From CAWVSB01 sp046710535 (GTDB lineage Bacteria > Pseudomonadota > Gammaproteobacteria > Pseudomonadales > CAWVSB01): DNA of 64,000 nucleotides. Both the position numbers and the translations under genes were made by a program. This document shows positions 34,057 through 43,862 of this stretch, in pieces. Position 1 is the first letter of the stretch, and each line of letters starts with the position of its first letter. The notes beneath the pieces are model-generated. The model ran no database searches. It worked only from the letters and a program-made list of their open reading frames with translations, and was not told where the DNA came from. Where the stretch lies: the NCBI GenBank assembly GCA_046710535.1, contig JBKEHH010000006.1:62001-126000 (forward strand). Direction: 5' to 3'.

Positions 34057-34962
34057 ATGACAGACGTTCACTGGCAACAGCAAATAGATACCTACCTAGA
34101 CGCACTGTGGATGGAAAAGGGTTTTTCACAAAATACCTTATCCTCTTATCGCAGTGACTTGCTAGGTTTTACCCGCTGGTTAAGTGATAGCGACATTTGT
34201 TCTAAGTTAGCCGCGGTTCAACAATATGATATTGAACGCTATTTAGGGGTTAAGTTGGCCGCAGGATGTACTGCTAGATCTTGTGCGCGTCTAGTTAGTT
34301 GCCTTCGAGGGTACTATCGCTGGTTATATCGGGAAGGTGTTATTCAGTTTGACCCGACCATAGATGTAGAAAGCCCCAAGCTTGGTAAGCCATTACCGAA
34401 AACATTGACTGAAAAAGATGTAGAGTCGCTGCTAGCAGCGCCGGACATTGAAGAAGCTTTAGGGCTGCGTGACAGGGCTATGTTAGAACTACTTTATGCC
34501 TGTGGTCTTAGGGTGACGGAATTAGTTAGCTTAACTATTAGCCAAGTAGGATTTAATCAAGGCGTATTACGAATTATGGGTAAGGGTTCGAAAGAGCGGC
34601 TGATACCAATGGGCGAAGAGGCGCAGTATTGGTTGCGCCACTATATACAGCATGCCCGACCAGAGCTGATGGGTGAAAAACAAGATGATGTCGTGTTTCC
34701 CTCTAAGCGTGGGCAGGTGATGACTAGACAAACCTTTTGGCACCGAATTAAACATCATGCGTTAACTGCAGGTATATCAAAGCCAATATCACCGCATACT
34801 GTGCGCCATGCTTTTGCCACTCATCTGTTAAATCACGGCGCTGATCTGCGAGTGGTACAACTTTTGCTCGGACATAGTGATTTGTCGACCACACAAATAT
34901 ATACTCACGTTGCGCAGGCGCGCATGCAAGAGCTGCATTCTGCTCATCATCCGCGGGGTTGA
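34057..34962 (+). CDS. xerD: Site-specific tyrosine recombinase XerD
   Basis: XerD works with XerC at dif to resolve chromosome dimers at division. The 301-residue protein has an N-terminal SAM-like core-binding domain (MEKGFSQNTLSSYRSDL). A catalytic domain has the active-site set Arg in ACGLRVTEL, Lys in GKGSKER, HxxR in SPHTVRHAFATHLL, His in LLGHSDLSTT and Tyr in IYTHV. Its position before dsbC-hom-thrC is typical of pseudomonad-type genomes and argues for XerD over XerC. Confidence 0.95.
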   Translation: MTDVHWQQQIDTYLDALWMEKGFSQNTLSSYRSDLLGFTRWLSDSDICSKLAAVQQYDIERYLGVKLAAGCTARSCARLVSCLRGYYRWLYREGVIQFDPTIDVESPKLGKPLPKTLTEKDVESLLAAPDIEEALGLRDRAMLELLYACGLRVTELVSLTISQVGFNQGVLRIMGKGSKERLIPMGEEAQYWLRHYIQHARPELMGEKQDDVVFPSKRGQVMTRQTFWHRIKHHALTAGISKPISPHTVRHAFATHLLNHGADLRVVQLLLGHSDLSTTQIYTHVAQARMQELHSAHHPRG

Positions 34963-35025
34963 ACCAAACCCAAGCATGATGTTCTAAGTGTTAATTATTC
35001 ACCCTGTTATGAGAATTTTATTGTA

Positions 35026-35763
35026 ATGAATAAGTTATCTATACTGTCGTTAATTGCCACTGTTATTTTTTCGGGTTCTGTTGCTGCTCTAGCCCCTGGA
35101 ATTGAAGCGACGGTTAAAAAGCAAATGCAAATATCGCGCGCTGATTTAATTATCGAATCAGTGAAACAGTCACCTATGAAAGGCGTTTATGAAGCGACTT
35201 TAGCGGGTGGGGGTCAGGTATTTTATGTGTCTGCTGATGGCAAGCACATGATGGTAGGTGATCTATATCAAGTCGCGCCGGGTGGTTTAGTAAATCTTAC
35301 CGAACAAGCACAAGACATAGAGCGTAAAAATTTACTGGCTAGCATAAGTAAAGACGACATGATTGTGTTTAGCCCTAAGGGGGAGGTGAAAGCATCGGTT
35401 ACTGTATTTACTGATGTAGATTGCGGCTATTGTCAAAAATTACATGAAGAGGTGCCAGCACTTAATGCTAAAGGGATAGAGGTGCGCTATTTAGCTTATC
35501 CACGTTCTGGCATAGGTTCCCCTTCTTATAATAAAATTGTCTCTGCTTGGTGTGCTAATAACCAGCAGGACGCTTTGACTAAGCTGAAGCTGCGTCAGAC
35601 GATACCAACTAACATTTGCGCTGGTAACCCTGTAGCGGCACAGTTTGCACTGGGCGGTAAAATGGGGGTGCGTGGCACGCCGGCCTTGGTATTAGAGAGT
35701 GGCCGCATGTTGCCTGGCTATATGCCTGCCGACAGATTGGCAGCTGAGCTAGGCGTCAATTAA
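35026..35763 (+). CDS. dsbC: Thiol:disulfide interchange protein DsbC
   Basis: DsbC is a periplasmic disulfide isomerase. The 245-residue precursor has a signal peptide (about residues 1-21). An N-terminal dimerisation domain is followed by a thioredoxin fold with active site CGYC at 133-136. A structural Cys pair occurs in SAWCANN and TNICAGN, and a cis-Pro in RGTPALVL. DsbG is related, but context (xerD-dsbC-hom) favours DsbC. Confidence 0.94.
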   Translation: MNKLSILSLIATVIFSGSVAALAPGIEATVKKQMQISRADLIIESVKQSPMKGVYEATLAGGGQVFYVSADGKHMMVGDLYQVAPGGLVNLTEQAQDIERKNLLASISKDDMIVFSPKGEVKASVTVFTDVDCGYCQKLHEEVPALNAKGIEVRYLAYPRSGIGSPSYNKIVSAWCANNQQDALTKLKLRQTIPTNICAGNPVAAQFALGGKMGVRGTPALVLESGRMLPGYMPADRLAAELGVN

Positions 35764-35841
35764 ACCATCACTTTAATTTATATTAAATGGCTGATTTCAA
35801 GAGTAAATTTACTCTTACTTGCTAAGCCATTGACACAGCAG

Positions 35842-35875
35842 GGGCGCACTATTATTGTGGCGCCCTTTGTTTTAT
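35842..35875 (+). terminator. Rho-independent terminator after dsbC
   Basis: GGGCGCAC pairs with GTGGCGCCC (one bulged G) around TATTATT, followed by TTTGTTTTATT. It separates dsbC from hom. Confidence 0.8.
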
Positions 35876-35906
35876 TAGTCGTTTTATTTGCAGATGAGGA
35901 AGGGCT

Positions 35907-37214
35907 TTGAAACCCGTTAAAATAGGAATATGTGGGCTCGGTACAGTAGCCACAGGCACCATTGATGTATTACGGCGTAATGCGGCTGAAATTTCAGCCC
36001 GTGCTGGTCGAGATATAGTCATTGAACATGTTGGCGCAAGACGCGACAACCCCAGTTGTGATACCAAAGATATTCGCCTTAGCCGCGATATATTTGCTGT
36101 GGTGGAAGACCCATCAGTAGATATTGTTGTAGAACTGATCGGTGGCTATGAACCGGCTAAAGAGCTAGTGCTAAGGGCGATAGCTAATGGCAAGCATGTT
36201 GTTACTGCTAATAAAGCTTTGATTGCCATGCATGGCAATGAAATTTTTGCCGCGGCCAAAGAGGCCGGAGTTACCGTTTCTTATGAAGCAGCTGTTGCTG
36301 GTGGAATTCCTATTATTAAAGCTCTGCGTGAAGGCCTAAGTGCTAACAAAGTACATTGGTTAGCCGGTATTATTAACGGCACGGGTAACTTTATTTTGAC
36401 TGAAATGCGCGATAAAGGTCGTGCATTTGACGACGTATTAGCTGAGGCGCAGGCGCTGGGCTATGCTGAAGCTGACCCTACCTTTGATGTAGAAGGTATT
36501 GACGCGGCTCATAAATTAGTGATTTTAGCGTCTATCGCCTTCGGTATTCCGCTGCAGTTTGATAAAGTATTTACCGAAGGTATCAGTGCTATCGATCTAC
36601 AAGATGTTGCCTATGCAGAAGAGCTAGGTTACCGCATCAAGCATTTAGGTATAGCGCGGCGGGTAGCGGACGGCATTGAAATGCGTGTGCATCCAACGCT
36701 TATCCCAGCTGCTCGTTTAATAGCAAACGTAGACGGCGTAAAAAATGCGGTATTAGTGGAAGGCGATGCAGTCGGCCCAACTTTATATTACGGCGCTGGT
36801 GCCGGCGGCGAGCCAACAGCTTCTGCAATAATAGCCGATATTGTTGATGTGGCTAGAAGCTTTGAGGCTGCTAATGAAAACAAAGTTGCACCTTTAGGCA
36901 TCGCTAATGATGCGTTAACGAACGATGCAATTTTGCCAATTGAGCAAGTCTCTACTGAGTTTTACTTACGCATTCAGGTGTTAGACAAACCAGGCGTTTT
37001 ATCTAAAGTTACTCAGCTACTGAGTGACAGTGGTATTAGTATCGAGGCGGTTATTCAGAAAGAGCCTAAAAATGGCGCGCCAAGCGTGCCGTTGATTTTG
37101 CTAACTAACGAAATTGTGGAACAGTGTTTACTCGACGCCGTAATAGCGATTGAAGCATTGGATACAGTAGAAGGCAAAGTAATGAAATTGCGAGTTGAGA
37201 ATTTAGACGGTTAA
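35907..37214 (+). CDS. hom: Homoserine dehydrogenase
   Basis: This enzyme reduces aspartate semialdehyde to homoserine, the branch point to threonine and methionine. The 435-residue protein has an N-terminal NAD(P) fold (GICGLGTVATGT) and the catalytic segment with GTGNFILTEM and EGIDAAHKLVILASIAFG. A C-terminal ACT domain (about 350-430, LRIQVLDKPGVLSKV) probably senses threonine. The start is TTG at 35907 with GAGGAAGGG upstream. thrC follows. Confidence 0.96.
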   Translation: MKPVKIGICGLGTVATGTIDVLRRNAAEISARAGRDIVIEHVGARRDNPSCDTKDIRLSRDIFAVVEDPSVDIVVELIGGYEPAKELVLRAIANGKHVVTANKALIAMHGNEIFAAAKEAGVTVSYEAAVAGGIPIIKALREGLSANKVHWLAGIINGTGNFILTEMRDKGRAFDDVLAEAQALGYAEADPTFDVEGIDAAHKLVILASIAFGIPLQFDKVFTEGISAIDLQDVAYAEELGYRIKHLGIARRVADGIEMRVHPTLIPAARLIANVDGVKNAVLVEGDAVGPTLYYGAGAGGEPTASAIIADIVDVARSFEAANENKVAPLGIANDALTNDAILPIEQVSTEFYLRIQVLDKPGVLSKVTQLLSDSGISIEAVIQKEPKNGAPSVPLILLTNEIVEQCLLDAVIAIEALDTVEGKVMKLRVENLDG

Positions 37215-37269
37215 GCGCTTAGATGAATAGGACGTTTGTTAGTACCGGTAAATCATATAGGAAAACAAC

Positions 37270-38664
37270 GTGAAATATATTAGTACTCGTGGCAAAGCAC
37301 CAAAGCTTAATTTTGAAGAAGTATTGCTAACCGGTTTGGCATCTGACGGCGGCCTATATGTGCCGGAAGTGCTACCAACTTTTAGTAAAGAAGAAATTGC
37401 CAGTTGGGCAGGACTTTCATATGCCGACTTGGCATTAAAGATTATCACTCCGTTTGTTGACGATACTATACCGCATGACGATTTGGCCGCTATCGTTGAT
37501 GAAACCTATGCTGCATTTCGACATGATGGCGTTGCGCCGCTAGTACAACTTGGGCATAACGAATGGATACTAGAATTATTCCAAGGCCCTACTTTAGCAT
37601 TTAAAGATTTTGCACTGCAATTGCTTGGTCGTTTGTTTGACTATGTATTAGAAAAGCGCCAGCAGCGCGTGGTGGTCATGGGGGCAACCTCTGGTGATAC
37701 AGGTAGTGCTGCTATTGAAGGCTGTAAGCGCTGCAAGCATTTGGATATTTTTATTTTACACCCGCATAATCGTGTATCAGATGTACAGCGCAAGCAAATG
37801 ACGACGGTGCTCGAAGACAATATTCATAACATTGCTATCGAAGGTAACTTTGACGATTGCCAAGCAATGGTAAAAAACAGCTTTGCAGATCAATCATTTT
37901 TACCAGATGGCCGGCAATTAGTTGCGGTTAACTCGATTAACTGGGCGCGCATTATGGCGCAAATTGTTTACTATTTTTATTCGGCTATCGCCTTAGGTGC
38001 GCCACATAAAGAAGTTGCGTTTTCGGTTCCTACTGGAAACTTTGGTGATATTTATGCAGGTTGGTTAGCTAAACGTATGGGTTTGCCGATTGATCAGCTA
38101 GTTGTGGCAACCAATAAAAACGATATTTTACATCGTTTTATTAGCGGTAACTTATACGAGAAGCATGAGCTAGAACATACGCTGTCGCCAAGCATGGATA
38201 TTATGATTTCTAGCAATTTCGAGCGCGCCTTGTTTGATCTGTATGGTCGTGATGGCGCCGCTATTGATGAGTTTATGACAAGCTTTAACGATGGCTCTGT
38301 TTCAGTTCCTGAAAATGTATTTGAAGAGGCGCGCAAAACCTTCGATAGCCATGCTGTCAACGATGAAGAAACTTTAGCAATAATTAGTGAAGTATTTGAG
38401 CGCAATGAATATTTGCTGGATCCCCATTCAGCCATAGGTGTTGGTGCCGCTCGTGCCTGCCGCCGTCGGCAAGATATTCCGATGGTAACATTAGCCACTG
38501 CACACCCTGCAAAATTCCCAGAGGCGGCAATTAAGGCGGGTCAGGCTGCTGACCCTAAGCTGCCTCATCACATGGCTGACTTATTTGAACGTGAAGAGCG
38601 TTTTACGATATTGCCAAAAGATTTGGTAACAGTGCACGATTTTATAGCAGCAAATATTTCCTAA
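37270..38664 (+). CDS. thrC: Threonine synthase
   Basis: ThrC converts O-phosphohomoserine to threonine using PLP. The 464-residue protein begins MKYISTRGKAPKLNFEEVLL, and the PLP Lys is in LAFKDFALQLLGR. The phosphate-binding glycines appear in VMGATSGDTGSAA and FSVPTGNFGDIYAGWLAKRM. Its length fits the long form shared by pseudomonads. The start is GTG at 37270. It lies 55 bases after hom, so the pair probably forms one unit. Confidence 0.97.
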   Translation: MKYISTRGKAPKLNFEEVLLTGLASDGGLYVPEVLPTFSKEEIASWAGLSYADLALKIITPFVDDTIPHDDLAAIVDETYAAFRHDGVAPLVQLGHNEWILELFQGPTLAFKDFALQLLGRLFDYVLEKRQQRVVVMGATSGDTGSAAIEGCKRCKHLDIFILHPHNRVSDVQRKQMTTVLEDNIHNIAIEGNFDDCQAMVKNSFADQSFLPDGRQLVAVNSINWARIMAQIVYYFYSAIALGAPHKEVAFSVPTGNFGDIYAGWLAKRMGLPIDQLVVATNKNDILHRFISGNLYEKHELEHTLSPSMDIMISSNFERALFDLYGRDGAAIDEFMTSFNDGSVSVPENVFEEARKTFDSHAVNDEETLAIISEVFERNEYLLDPHSAIGVGAARACRRRQDIPMVTLATAHPAKFPEAAIKAGQAADPKLPHHMADLFEREERFTILPKDLVTVHDFIAANIS

Positions 38665-38709
38665 TCTTGTCGGGCTCATGTTTTGGCAGCTAGAGGATGT
38701 TAACTTGAT

Positions 38710-40434
38710 ATGCCAAGAATAATTAAACAGCGTGATTCTGCAGTAGCTCAACTTTCTTCAGTTCATCCATTGTTGAGTAAAATTTATAGTTCTCGATCTG
38801 TGGTTAGCGAAGCCGAACTTGATTGCAGTACCTCCCAGTTACTATCCCCTAAAACACTAAAAGGCATCGATACGGGTGCTAGTTTATTAGCAGATGCTAT
38901 TTGCGAACAAAAGAAAGTTTTAATTGTTGCCGATTTTGACGCTGATGGTGCTACTAGTTGCGCGTTATCAATTTTGGCCCTGCGCGCAATGGGTTTGGCC
39001 GATGTTGATTTTTTGGTGCCAAACCGTTTTGAATATGGTTATGGCCTCACTCCAGAAATTGTTGAAGTTGCTAAGCAGTTTAATCCTGCGCTAATAATGA
39101 CGGTGGATAATGGTATTTCTAGTGTCGATGGAGTGCAGTTAGCACGAGACAGTCAAATAGATGTTTTGGTCACTGATCACCATTTACCTGGAAAGGTATT
39201 ACCTAATGCAAATGCAATAGTGAACCCTAATCAGCCTGGTTGTGAGTTTGAGTCGAAAAACTTAGCTGGGGTAGGCGTTGCCTTTTATGTCTTAAGCCAA
39301 GTTCGAGCGCAGCTCAGGCAAAGGGGTTGGTTTACCCAACAAAATATTATTGAACCCAATATGGCGCAATTTTTAGACATTGTGGCCCTAGGTACGGTTG
39401 CCGATGTTGTGCCATTGGATGCTAATAACCGGCGCCTGGTACATCAGGGCATTCAGCGTATTCGTAAAGGTGTGGCAAGGCCTGGTATTTTGGCATTGTT
39501 AGAAGTCGCTAAACGTTCCCACAAAAATGTCGTTGCTTCCGATTTAGGTTTTGCGGTTGGGCCACGTTTAAATGCGGCGGGGCGCTTAGATGATATGTCA
39601 GTCGGGATTCGTTGTTTACTGACTGATGATCCTTTTGCAGCAAAACAAATTGCCGAAGAACTTGATGGGCTTAATCAAGACCGCCGCCTAATAGAGCGGG
39701 GAATGCAGGCTGAGGCCGAGCAAGTTTTAGAAAGCATGAGTCTTAATGAAAAAGAAATACCCTATGGCTTATGTTTGTATGAAGCCCAGTGGCATCAAGG
39801 TGTTATTGGTATTTTGGCCTCACGCATTAAAGATAAATTCCACCGGCCAGTGATAGCTTTTGCAAATAGTGATGATGGTGAGGTTAAGGGATCTGCTCGC
39901 TCAGTTTCAGGAGTGCATATCCGCGATGTATTGGACGCTGTTGCCAGTCAACGGCCCGATATTTTGCAGAAATTTGGCGGTCATGCAATGGCGGCCGGTT
40001 TAAGTTTAAAGCTAGCACACTTAGACGAATTTAAAGCTTTGTTTGACGTAGCGGTGCGCAAGCATTTATCAGAAGAAGATTTAACCCAAGTATTGTGGAG
40101 TGATGGCGAACTAGAGCCAGACGATTTTAATTTAGCCACTGCGGGCATTTTACGCGACGGCGGCCCTTGGGGGCAGCGTTTTCCAGAGCCTGCTTTTAAC
40201 GGTGTATTCAATTTAGTACAGCAACGCATTGTTGGCCAAAATCATTTGAAAATGGTAGTTGCGCCAATTGATAACCCGCAGCAGGTAATTGATGCGATTG
40301 CGTTCAATGTTGATACAGCGCTGTGGCCTAACCTGGATGCGCAAGCAGTGGAACTTGTTTATAAGCTTGATATTAATGAGTTTAGAGGAATTCATAGCGT
40401 TCAGTTGTTGGTGGATAGCGTCGAAGCGGTATAA
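38710..40434 (+). CDS. recJ: Single-stranded-DNA-specific exonuclease RecJ
   Basis: RecJ degrades single-stranded DNA 5' to 3' in repair and recombination. The 574-residue protein carries the DHH-family motifs VADFDADGATS (motif I), DNGISS (II), TDHHLPG (III) and ALGTVADVVPL (IV). The DHHA1 motif has GGHAMAAGLSL. The ATG at 38710 is the first good start. The order recJ-prfB-lysS is standard for gammaproteobacteria. Confidence 0.97.
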   Translation: MPRIIKQRDSAVAQLSSVHPLLSKIYSSRSVVSEAELDCSTSQLLSPKTLKGIDTGASLLADAICEQKKVLIVADFDADGATSCALSILALRAMGLADVDFLVPNRFEYGYGLTPEIVEVAKQFNPALIMTVDNGISSVDGVQLARDSQIDVLVTDHHLPGKVLPNANAIVNPNQPGCEFESKNLAGVGVAFYVLSQVRAQLRQRGWFTQQNIIEPNMAQFLDIVALGTVADVVPLDANNRRLVHQGIQRIRKGVARPGILALLEVAKRSHKNVVASDLGFAVGPRLNAAGRLDDMSVGIRCLLTDDPFAAKQIAEELDGLNQDRRLIERGMQAEAEQVLESMSLNEKEIPYGLCLYEAQWHQGVIGILASRIKDKFHRPVIAFANSDDGEVKGSARSVSGVHIRDVLDAVASQRPDILQKFGGHAMAAGLSLKLAHLDEFKALFDVAVRKHLSEEDLTQVLWSDGELEPDDFNLATAGILRDGGPWGQRFPEPAFNGVFNLVQQRIVGQNHLKMVVAPIDNPQQVIDAIAFNVDTALWPNLDAQAVELVYKLDINEFRGIHSVQLLVDSVEAV

Positions 40435-40532
40435 AACGTTAATTAGTCGCTTATAAGCCCGTCCGACGCTAGTGTCCTGCTTGGTGCTGGGGTAAAATTG
40501 CGGCCTTTTAAAGCATCGGTAAAAATTACTTT

Positions 40533-41631
40533 ATGTTGGAAATCAATCCCTTAGTTGTAATGATTAAAGACCTCACTGAGCGCACCGAAGTGCTTAGGGG
40601 GTATCTTTGACTATGACACCAAGAAAGAGCGTTTAACTGAGGTCGAGTTAGAACTTGGCGAAGCTGCCGTTTGGGAAAAACCTGAGCGTGCTCAAGCCTT
40701 AGGTAAAGAGCGTTCTAGTCTAGAAGCCATCGTTTCAACCATTGATAATTTAACCGCCGGCGTTGAAGACAATAGCGAACTTTTGCAAATGGCAAAAGAG
40801 GAAGAAGACCAAGAGTCTTTTGACGCAGTGGATCAAGACCTTGCTGACTTGGAAGCGCAATTAGCCGTGCTAGAATTTCGGCGTATGTTTTCCGGTGAAA
40901 TGGATGCCAATAGCGCGTACCTGGATATTCAATCTGGCTCGGGTGGCACTGAGGCGCAGGACTGGGCAGAAATGCTATTGCGGATGTATTTACGCTGGGG
41001 TGATGCTAAGGGCTTTAAAACTACCTTAGAAGAAGCGTCTAGCGGTGACGTAGCCGGAATTAAATCAGCAACGATTCGATTCGAAGGTGAATACGCTTTT
41101 GGTTGGTTGCGCACAGAGACAGGTGTGCATCGGCTAGTAAGAAAGTCACCGTTTGATTCAGGCAGTCGCCGTCATACCTCATTCAGTTCGGTTTTTGTGT
41201 CCCCAGAAATTTCAGAAGATATCGAAATTGATATTAACCCTGCTGATTTACGAATAGATACTTACCGCGCCTCTGGTGCCGGTGGTCAGCATGTTAATAA
41301 AACTGATTCTGCGGTGCGTATAACTCACGAACCTACTGGCGTGGTAGTGCAGTGTCAAAGTGAGCGTTCTCAGCATCAGAATAAAGACAACTGTTTTAAA
41401 ATGCTGCGAGCGCGACTATACGAGCGTGAAATGTTAAAACGTAGCGAAGATAAACAAGTCATGGAAGATGGCAAATCGGACATCGGTTGGGGCAGTCAAA
41501 TTCGATCTTATGTGTTGGATGACTCCCGCATTAAAGATTTACGTACCGGCGTCGAAACCCATAATACTCAAGCGATACTAGACGGCGACTTAGATAAGTT
41601 TATTGTAGCTAGTTTAAAAAGCGGTCTTTAA
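40533..41631 (+). CDS. prfB: Peptide chain release factor 2 (programmed +1 frameshift)
   Basis: RF2 recognises UGA and UAA. The gene is read as 40533-40607 joined to 40609-41631, giving 365 residues, the E. coli length. The first 25 codons end in CTT TGA; the ribosome slips +1 to read GAC. The main frame then shows the peptide-release motif GGQ in SGAGGQHVNKTD and the stop-recognition SPF in KSPFDSGSRR. A caller that ignores the shift would start at 40783 and lose the N-terminal domain. It precedes lysS. Confidence 0.97.
40596..40611 (+). promoter_or_regulatory. RF2 autoregulatory frameshift site
   Basis: AGGGGG (an internal Shine-Dalgarno) followed by TATCTTTGAC is identical to the known E. 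coli prfB site. The in-frame TGA (40608-40610) lets low RF2 levels favour the +1 shift, so the protein controls its own synthesis. Confidence 0.96.
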
Positions 41632-41669
41632 TTTTTTAACGAATAACTTAGTTTAAAATGAGAGTAATA

Positions 41670-43166
41670 ATGAACGAAGAAGTGAATACTGAAAACCAAG
41701 CGGAAGAAAATAAGCTAGTTGCTGAACGCCGCGCTAAGTTAGATAAGGCTCGTGAAAAAGGCAATGCCTTCCCTAATAGTTTTCGCCGCACAGCTTATGC
41801 CGACGAGCTTCAAAAGCAATATGGCGAAGCTGAAAAACAGGAGCTTGAAGAAAAAGGTGAAGTGTTCAGTGTCGCTGGTCGTATTATGGCAATGCGTGGT
41901 CCATTTATTGTGATACAAGAAGTGTCTGGTCGCATTCAAGCTTATGTTGATAAAAAGAAGTTGCCGGAAGCGTTAGCTGCAGATATTAAAACTTGGGATA
42001 TTGGCGACATTATCGGTGTAACAGGTGCGTTAAATAAGTCAGGCAAAGGTGATTTGTATATCTATATTGATAGTGCAGAGTTGCTAACTAAATCTTTGCG
42101 TCCGCTGCCTGATAAACACAAAGGTTTGGTGGATACCGAATCGCGTTATCGCCAGCGTTATGTCGATCTGATTGTTAACGAAGACTCGCGCAATGTATTC
42201 ATTATGCGCTCAAAAATTATTGAAGCGATTCGCCAGTTTATGATTAAGCGTGACTTCTTGGAAGTTGAAACACCAATGATGCAAGTTATTCCTGGTGGCG
42301 CTGCGGCAAAGCCGTTTGAGACTTATCATAATGCTTTAGATTTACCCATGTACTTGCGTATTGCACCAGAGCTTTATTTAAAGCGGCTGACAGTTGGTGG
42401 CATGGAGCGTGTATTTGAAATCAACCGTAACTTTCGTAATGAAGGTTTGAGTACTCGTCATAACCCTGAATTCACTATGCTTGAATTCTATTGGGCTTAT
42501 GCTGATTATCGTGATTTGATGGATTTAACTGAAGAAATGTTTCGTCATGTGGCAAATAGTGTACTGGGGAGTACGACTATTACCTATCAAGGGCAGGAAT
42601 TTGATTTAGCCAAACCGTTCGATCGCATTAGTGTATTTGATTCAATTTTGTATTATAACCCGAAGCTTAAGGCTAGCGATTTAGATACCTTGGAAGCGGC
42701 TACTAAAGTAGCAGAAGATTTAGGTATTCCACTAAAAGACAGCTATGGTCTAGGGAAAGTACAAATTGAGATATTTGAAAAAACGGTAGAGGATCGGTTA
42801 GAGAAACCAACGTTTATAACTCAGTATCCAGCAGAGGTTTCTCCATTAGCTCGTCGTAATGATGACGACTCATTTGTGACAGACCGGTTTGAGTTTTTTG
42901 TTGGTGGTCGTGAAGTGGCAAACGGTTTTTCTGAGCTTAATGATTCTGAGGATCAAGCCGAGCGTTTTATGGCGCAGGTTGCTGATAAAGATGCCGGTGA
43001 TGACGAAGCGATGCATTATGACGCTGACTATGTCACTGCCTTAGAATATGGCTTGCCGCCAACAGCGGGTGAGGGTATTGGTATCGATCGCTTAGTAATG
43101 TTTTTAACTGATCAGTCGTCGATTAAAGATGTGTTGTTGTTTCCACACATGAGGCCGCAGGCCTGA
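41670..43166 (+). CDS. lysS: Lysyl-tRNA synthetase (class II)
   Basis: LysRS charges tRNA-Lys. The 498-residue protein has an N-terminal OB-fold anticodon-binding domain (FSVAGRIMAMRGPFIVIQE). Class II motifs follow: motif 2 FRNEGLSTRHNPEFTMLEFY and motif 3 GIGIDRLVMFLTD. The ATG at 41670 has GAGAGTAATA upstream; an in-frame ATG at 41658 lacks a ribosome site and would add four residues. Confidence 0.97.
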   Translation: MNEEVNTENQAEENKLVAERRAKLDKAREKGNAFPNSFRRTAYADELQKQYGEAEKQELEEKGEVFSVAGRIMAMRGPFIVIQEVSGRIQAYVDKKKLPEALAADIKTWDIGDIIGVTGALNKSGKGDLYIYIDSAELLTKSLRPLPDKHKGLVDTESRYRQRYVDLIVNEDSRNVFIMRSKIIEAIRQFMIKRDFLEVETPMMQVIPGGAAAKPFETYHNALDLPMYLRIAPELYLKRLTVGGMERVFEINRNFRNEGLSTRHNPEFTMLEFYWAYADYRDLMDLTEEMFRHVANSVLGSTTITYQGQEFDLAKPFDRISVFDSILYYNPKLKASDLDTLEAATKVAEDLGIPLKDSYGLGKVQIEIFEKTVEDRLEKPTFITQYPAEVSPLARRNDDDSFVTDRFEFFVGGREVANGFSELNDSEDQAERFMAQVADKDAGDDEAMHYDADYVTALEYGLPPTAGEGIGIDRLVMFLTDQSSIKDVLLFPHMRPQA

Positions 43167-43184
43167 TTCTAACAGGATAGAGAT

Positions 43185-43823
43185 ATGGATTTAGGTGAGC
43201 TGCGACGCGAATACACTTATGGTGGGGTGTCAAAAAGTGATTTAGATGCCGACCCTATTAGGCAGTTTACTCAATGGTTTGATATTGCTAAAAATGCTGG
43301 CTTGCGTGATCCCAGCGCTATGGTTGTGGCCACTGTAAATGGCGACGGCCGTCCAAGCCAGCGCACTGTATTATTGAAGTACTTTGATAAAACTGGCTTT
43401 GTGTTCTTTACCAACACGGGTAGTACGAAAGCCCAAGAAATAGCGATTAACGCACAAGTATCATTATTGTTCCCTTGGTATCAATTAGATCGCCAAATTA
43501 TTATTCGTGGCGATGCTGAAAAAGTATCCGCCGTTGATGCTGCTAAGTATTTTTTAAGTAGACCCAAAGATAGCCAAATTGCCGCTTGGATAAGCGAGCA
43601 GAGTAGGCCGATTGTATCTCGACAAATACTGGAAGAAAAATTTTTAGAGATGAAAACCAAACTCGCTGATGGTGAAATGCCGGTGCCGTCGTCTTGGGGT
43701 GGTTATAGAATCAAACCGCTCACCATGGAATTTTGGCAGGGGCGAGAAAATCGCTTACATGATCGGTTTTTATATAGTCAAAGCATTAGTGATAAATGGA
43801 AAATAGAACGGCTTGAACCATAG
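43185..43823 (+). CDS. pdxH: Pyridoxamine 5'-phosphate oxidase
   Basis: PdxH makes pyridoxal phosphate from the pyridoxine or pyridoxamine phosphate forms with FMN and oxygen. The 212-residue protein begins MDLGELRREYTYGGV and has RTVLLKYFDKTGFVFFTN, WYQLDRQIIIRG and the C-terminal EFWQGRENRLHDRF, all family signatures. It lies 18 bases after lysS. Its product is the cofactor of thrC and sufS in this window. Confidence 0.97.
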   Translation: MDLGELRREYTYGGVSKSDLDADPIRQFTQWFDIAKNAGLRDPSAMVVATVNGDGRPSQRTVLLKYFDKTGFVFFTNTGSTKAQEIAINAQVSLLFPWYQLDRQIIIRGDAEKVSAVDAAKYFLSRPKDSQIAAWISEQSRPIVSRQILEEKFLEMKTKLADGEMPVPSSWGGYRIKPLTMEFWQGRENRLHDRFLYSQSISDKWKIERLEP

Positions 43824-43862
43824 TGCTTAGTTTAGCTGTACTTTAATAAGATAGAGTGAATT

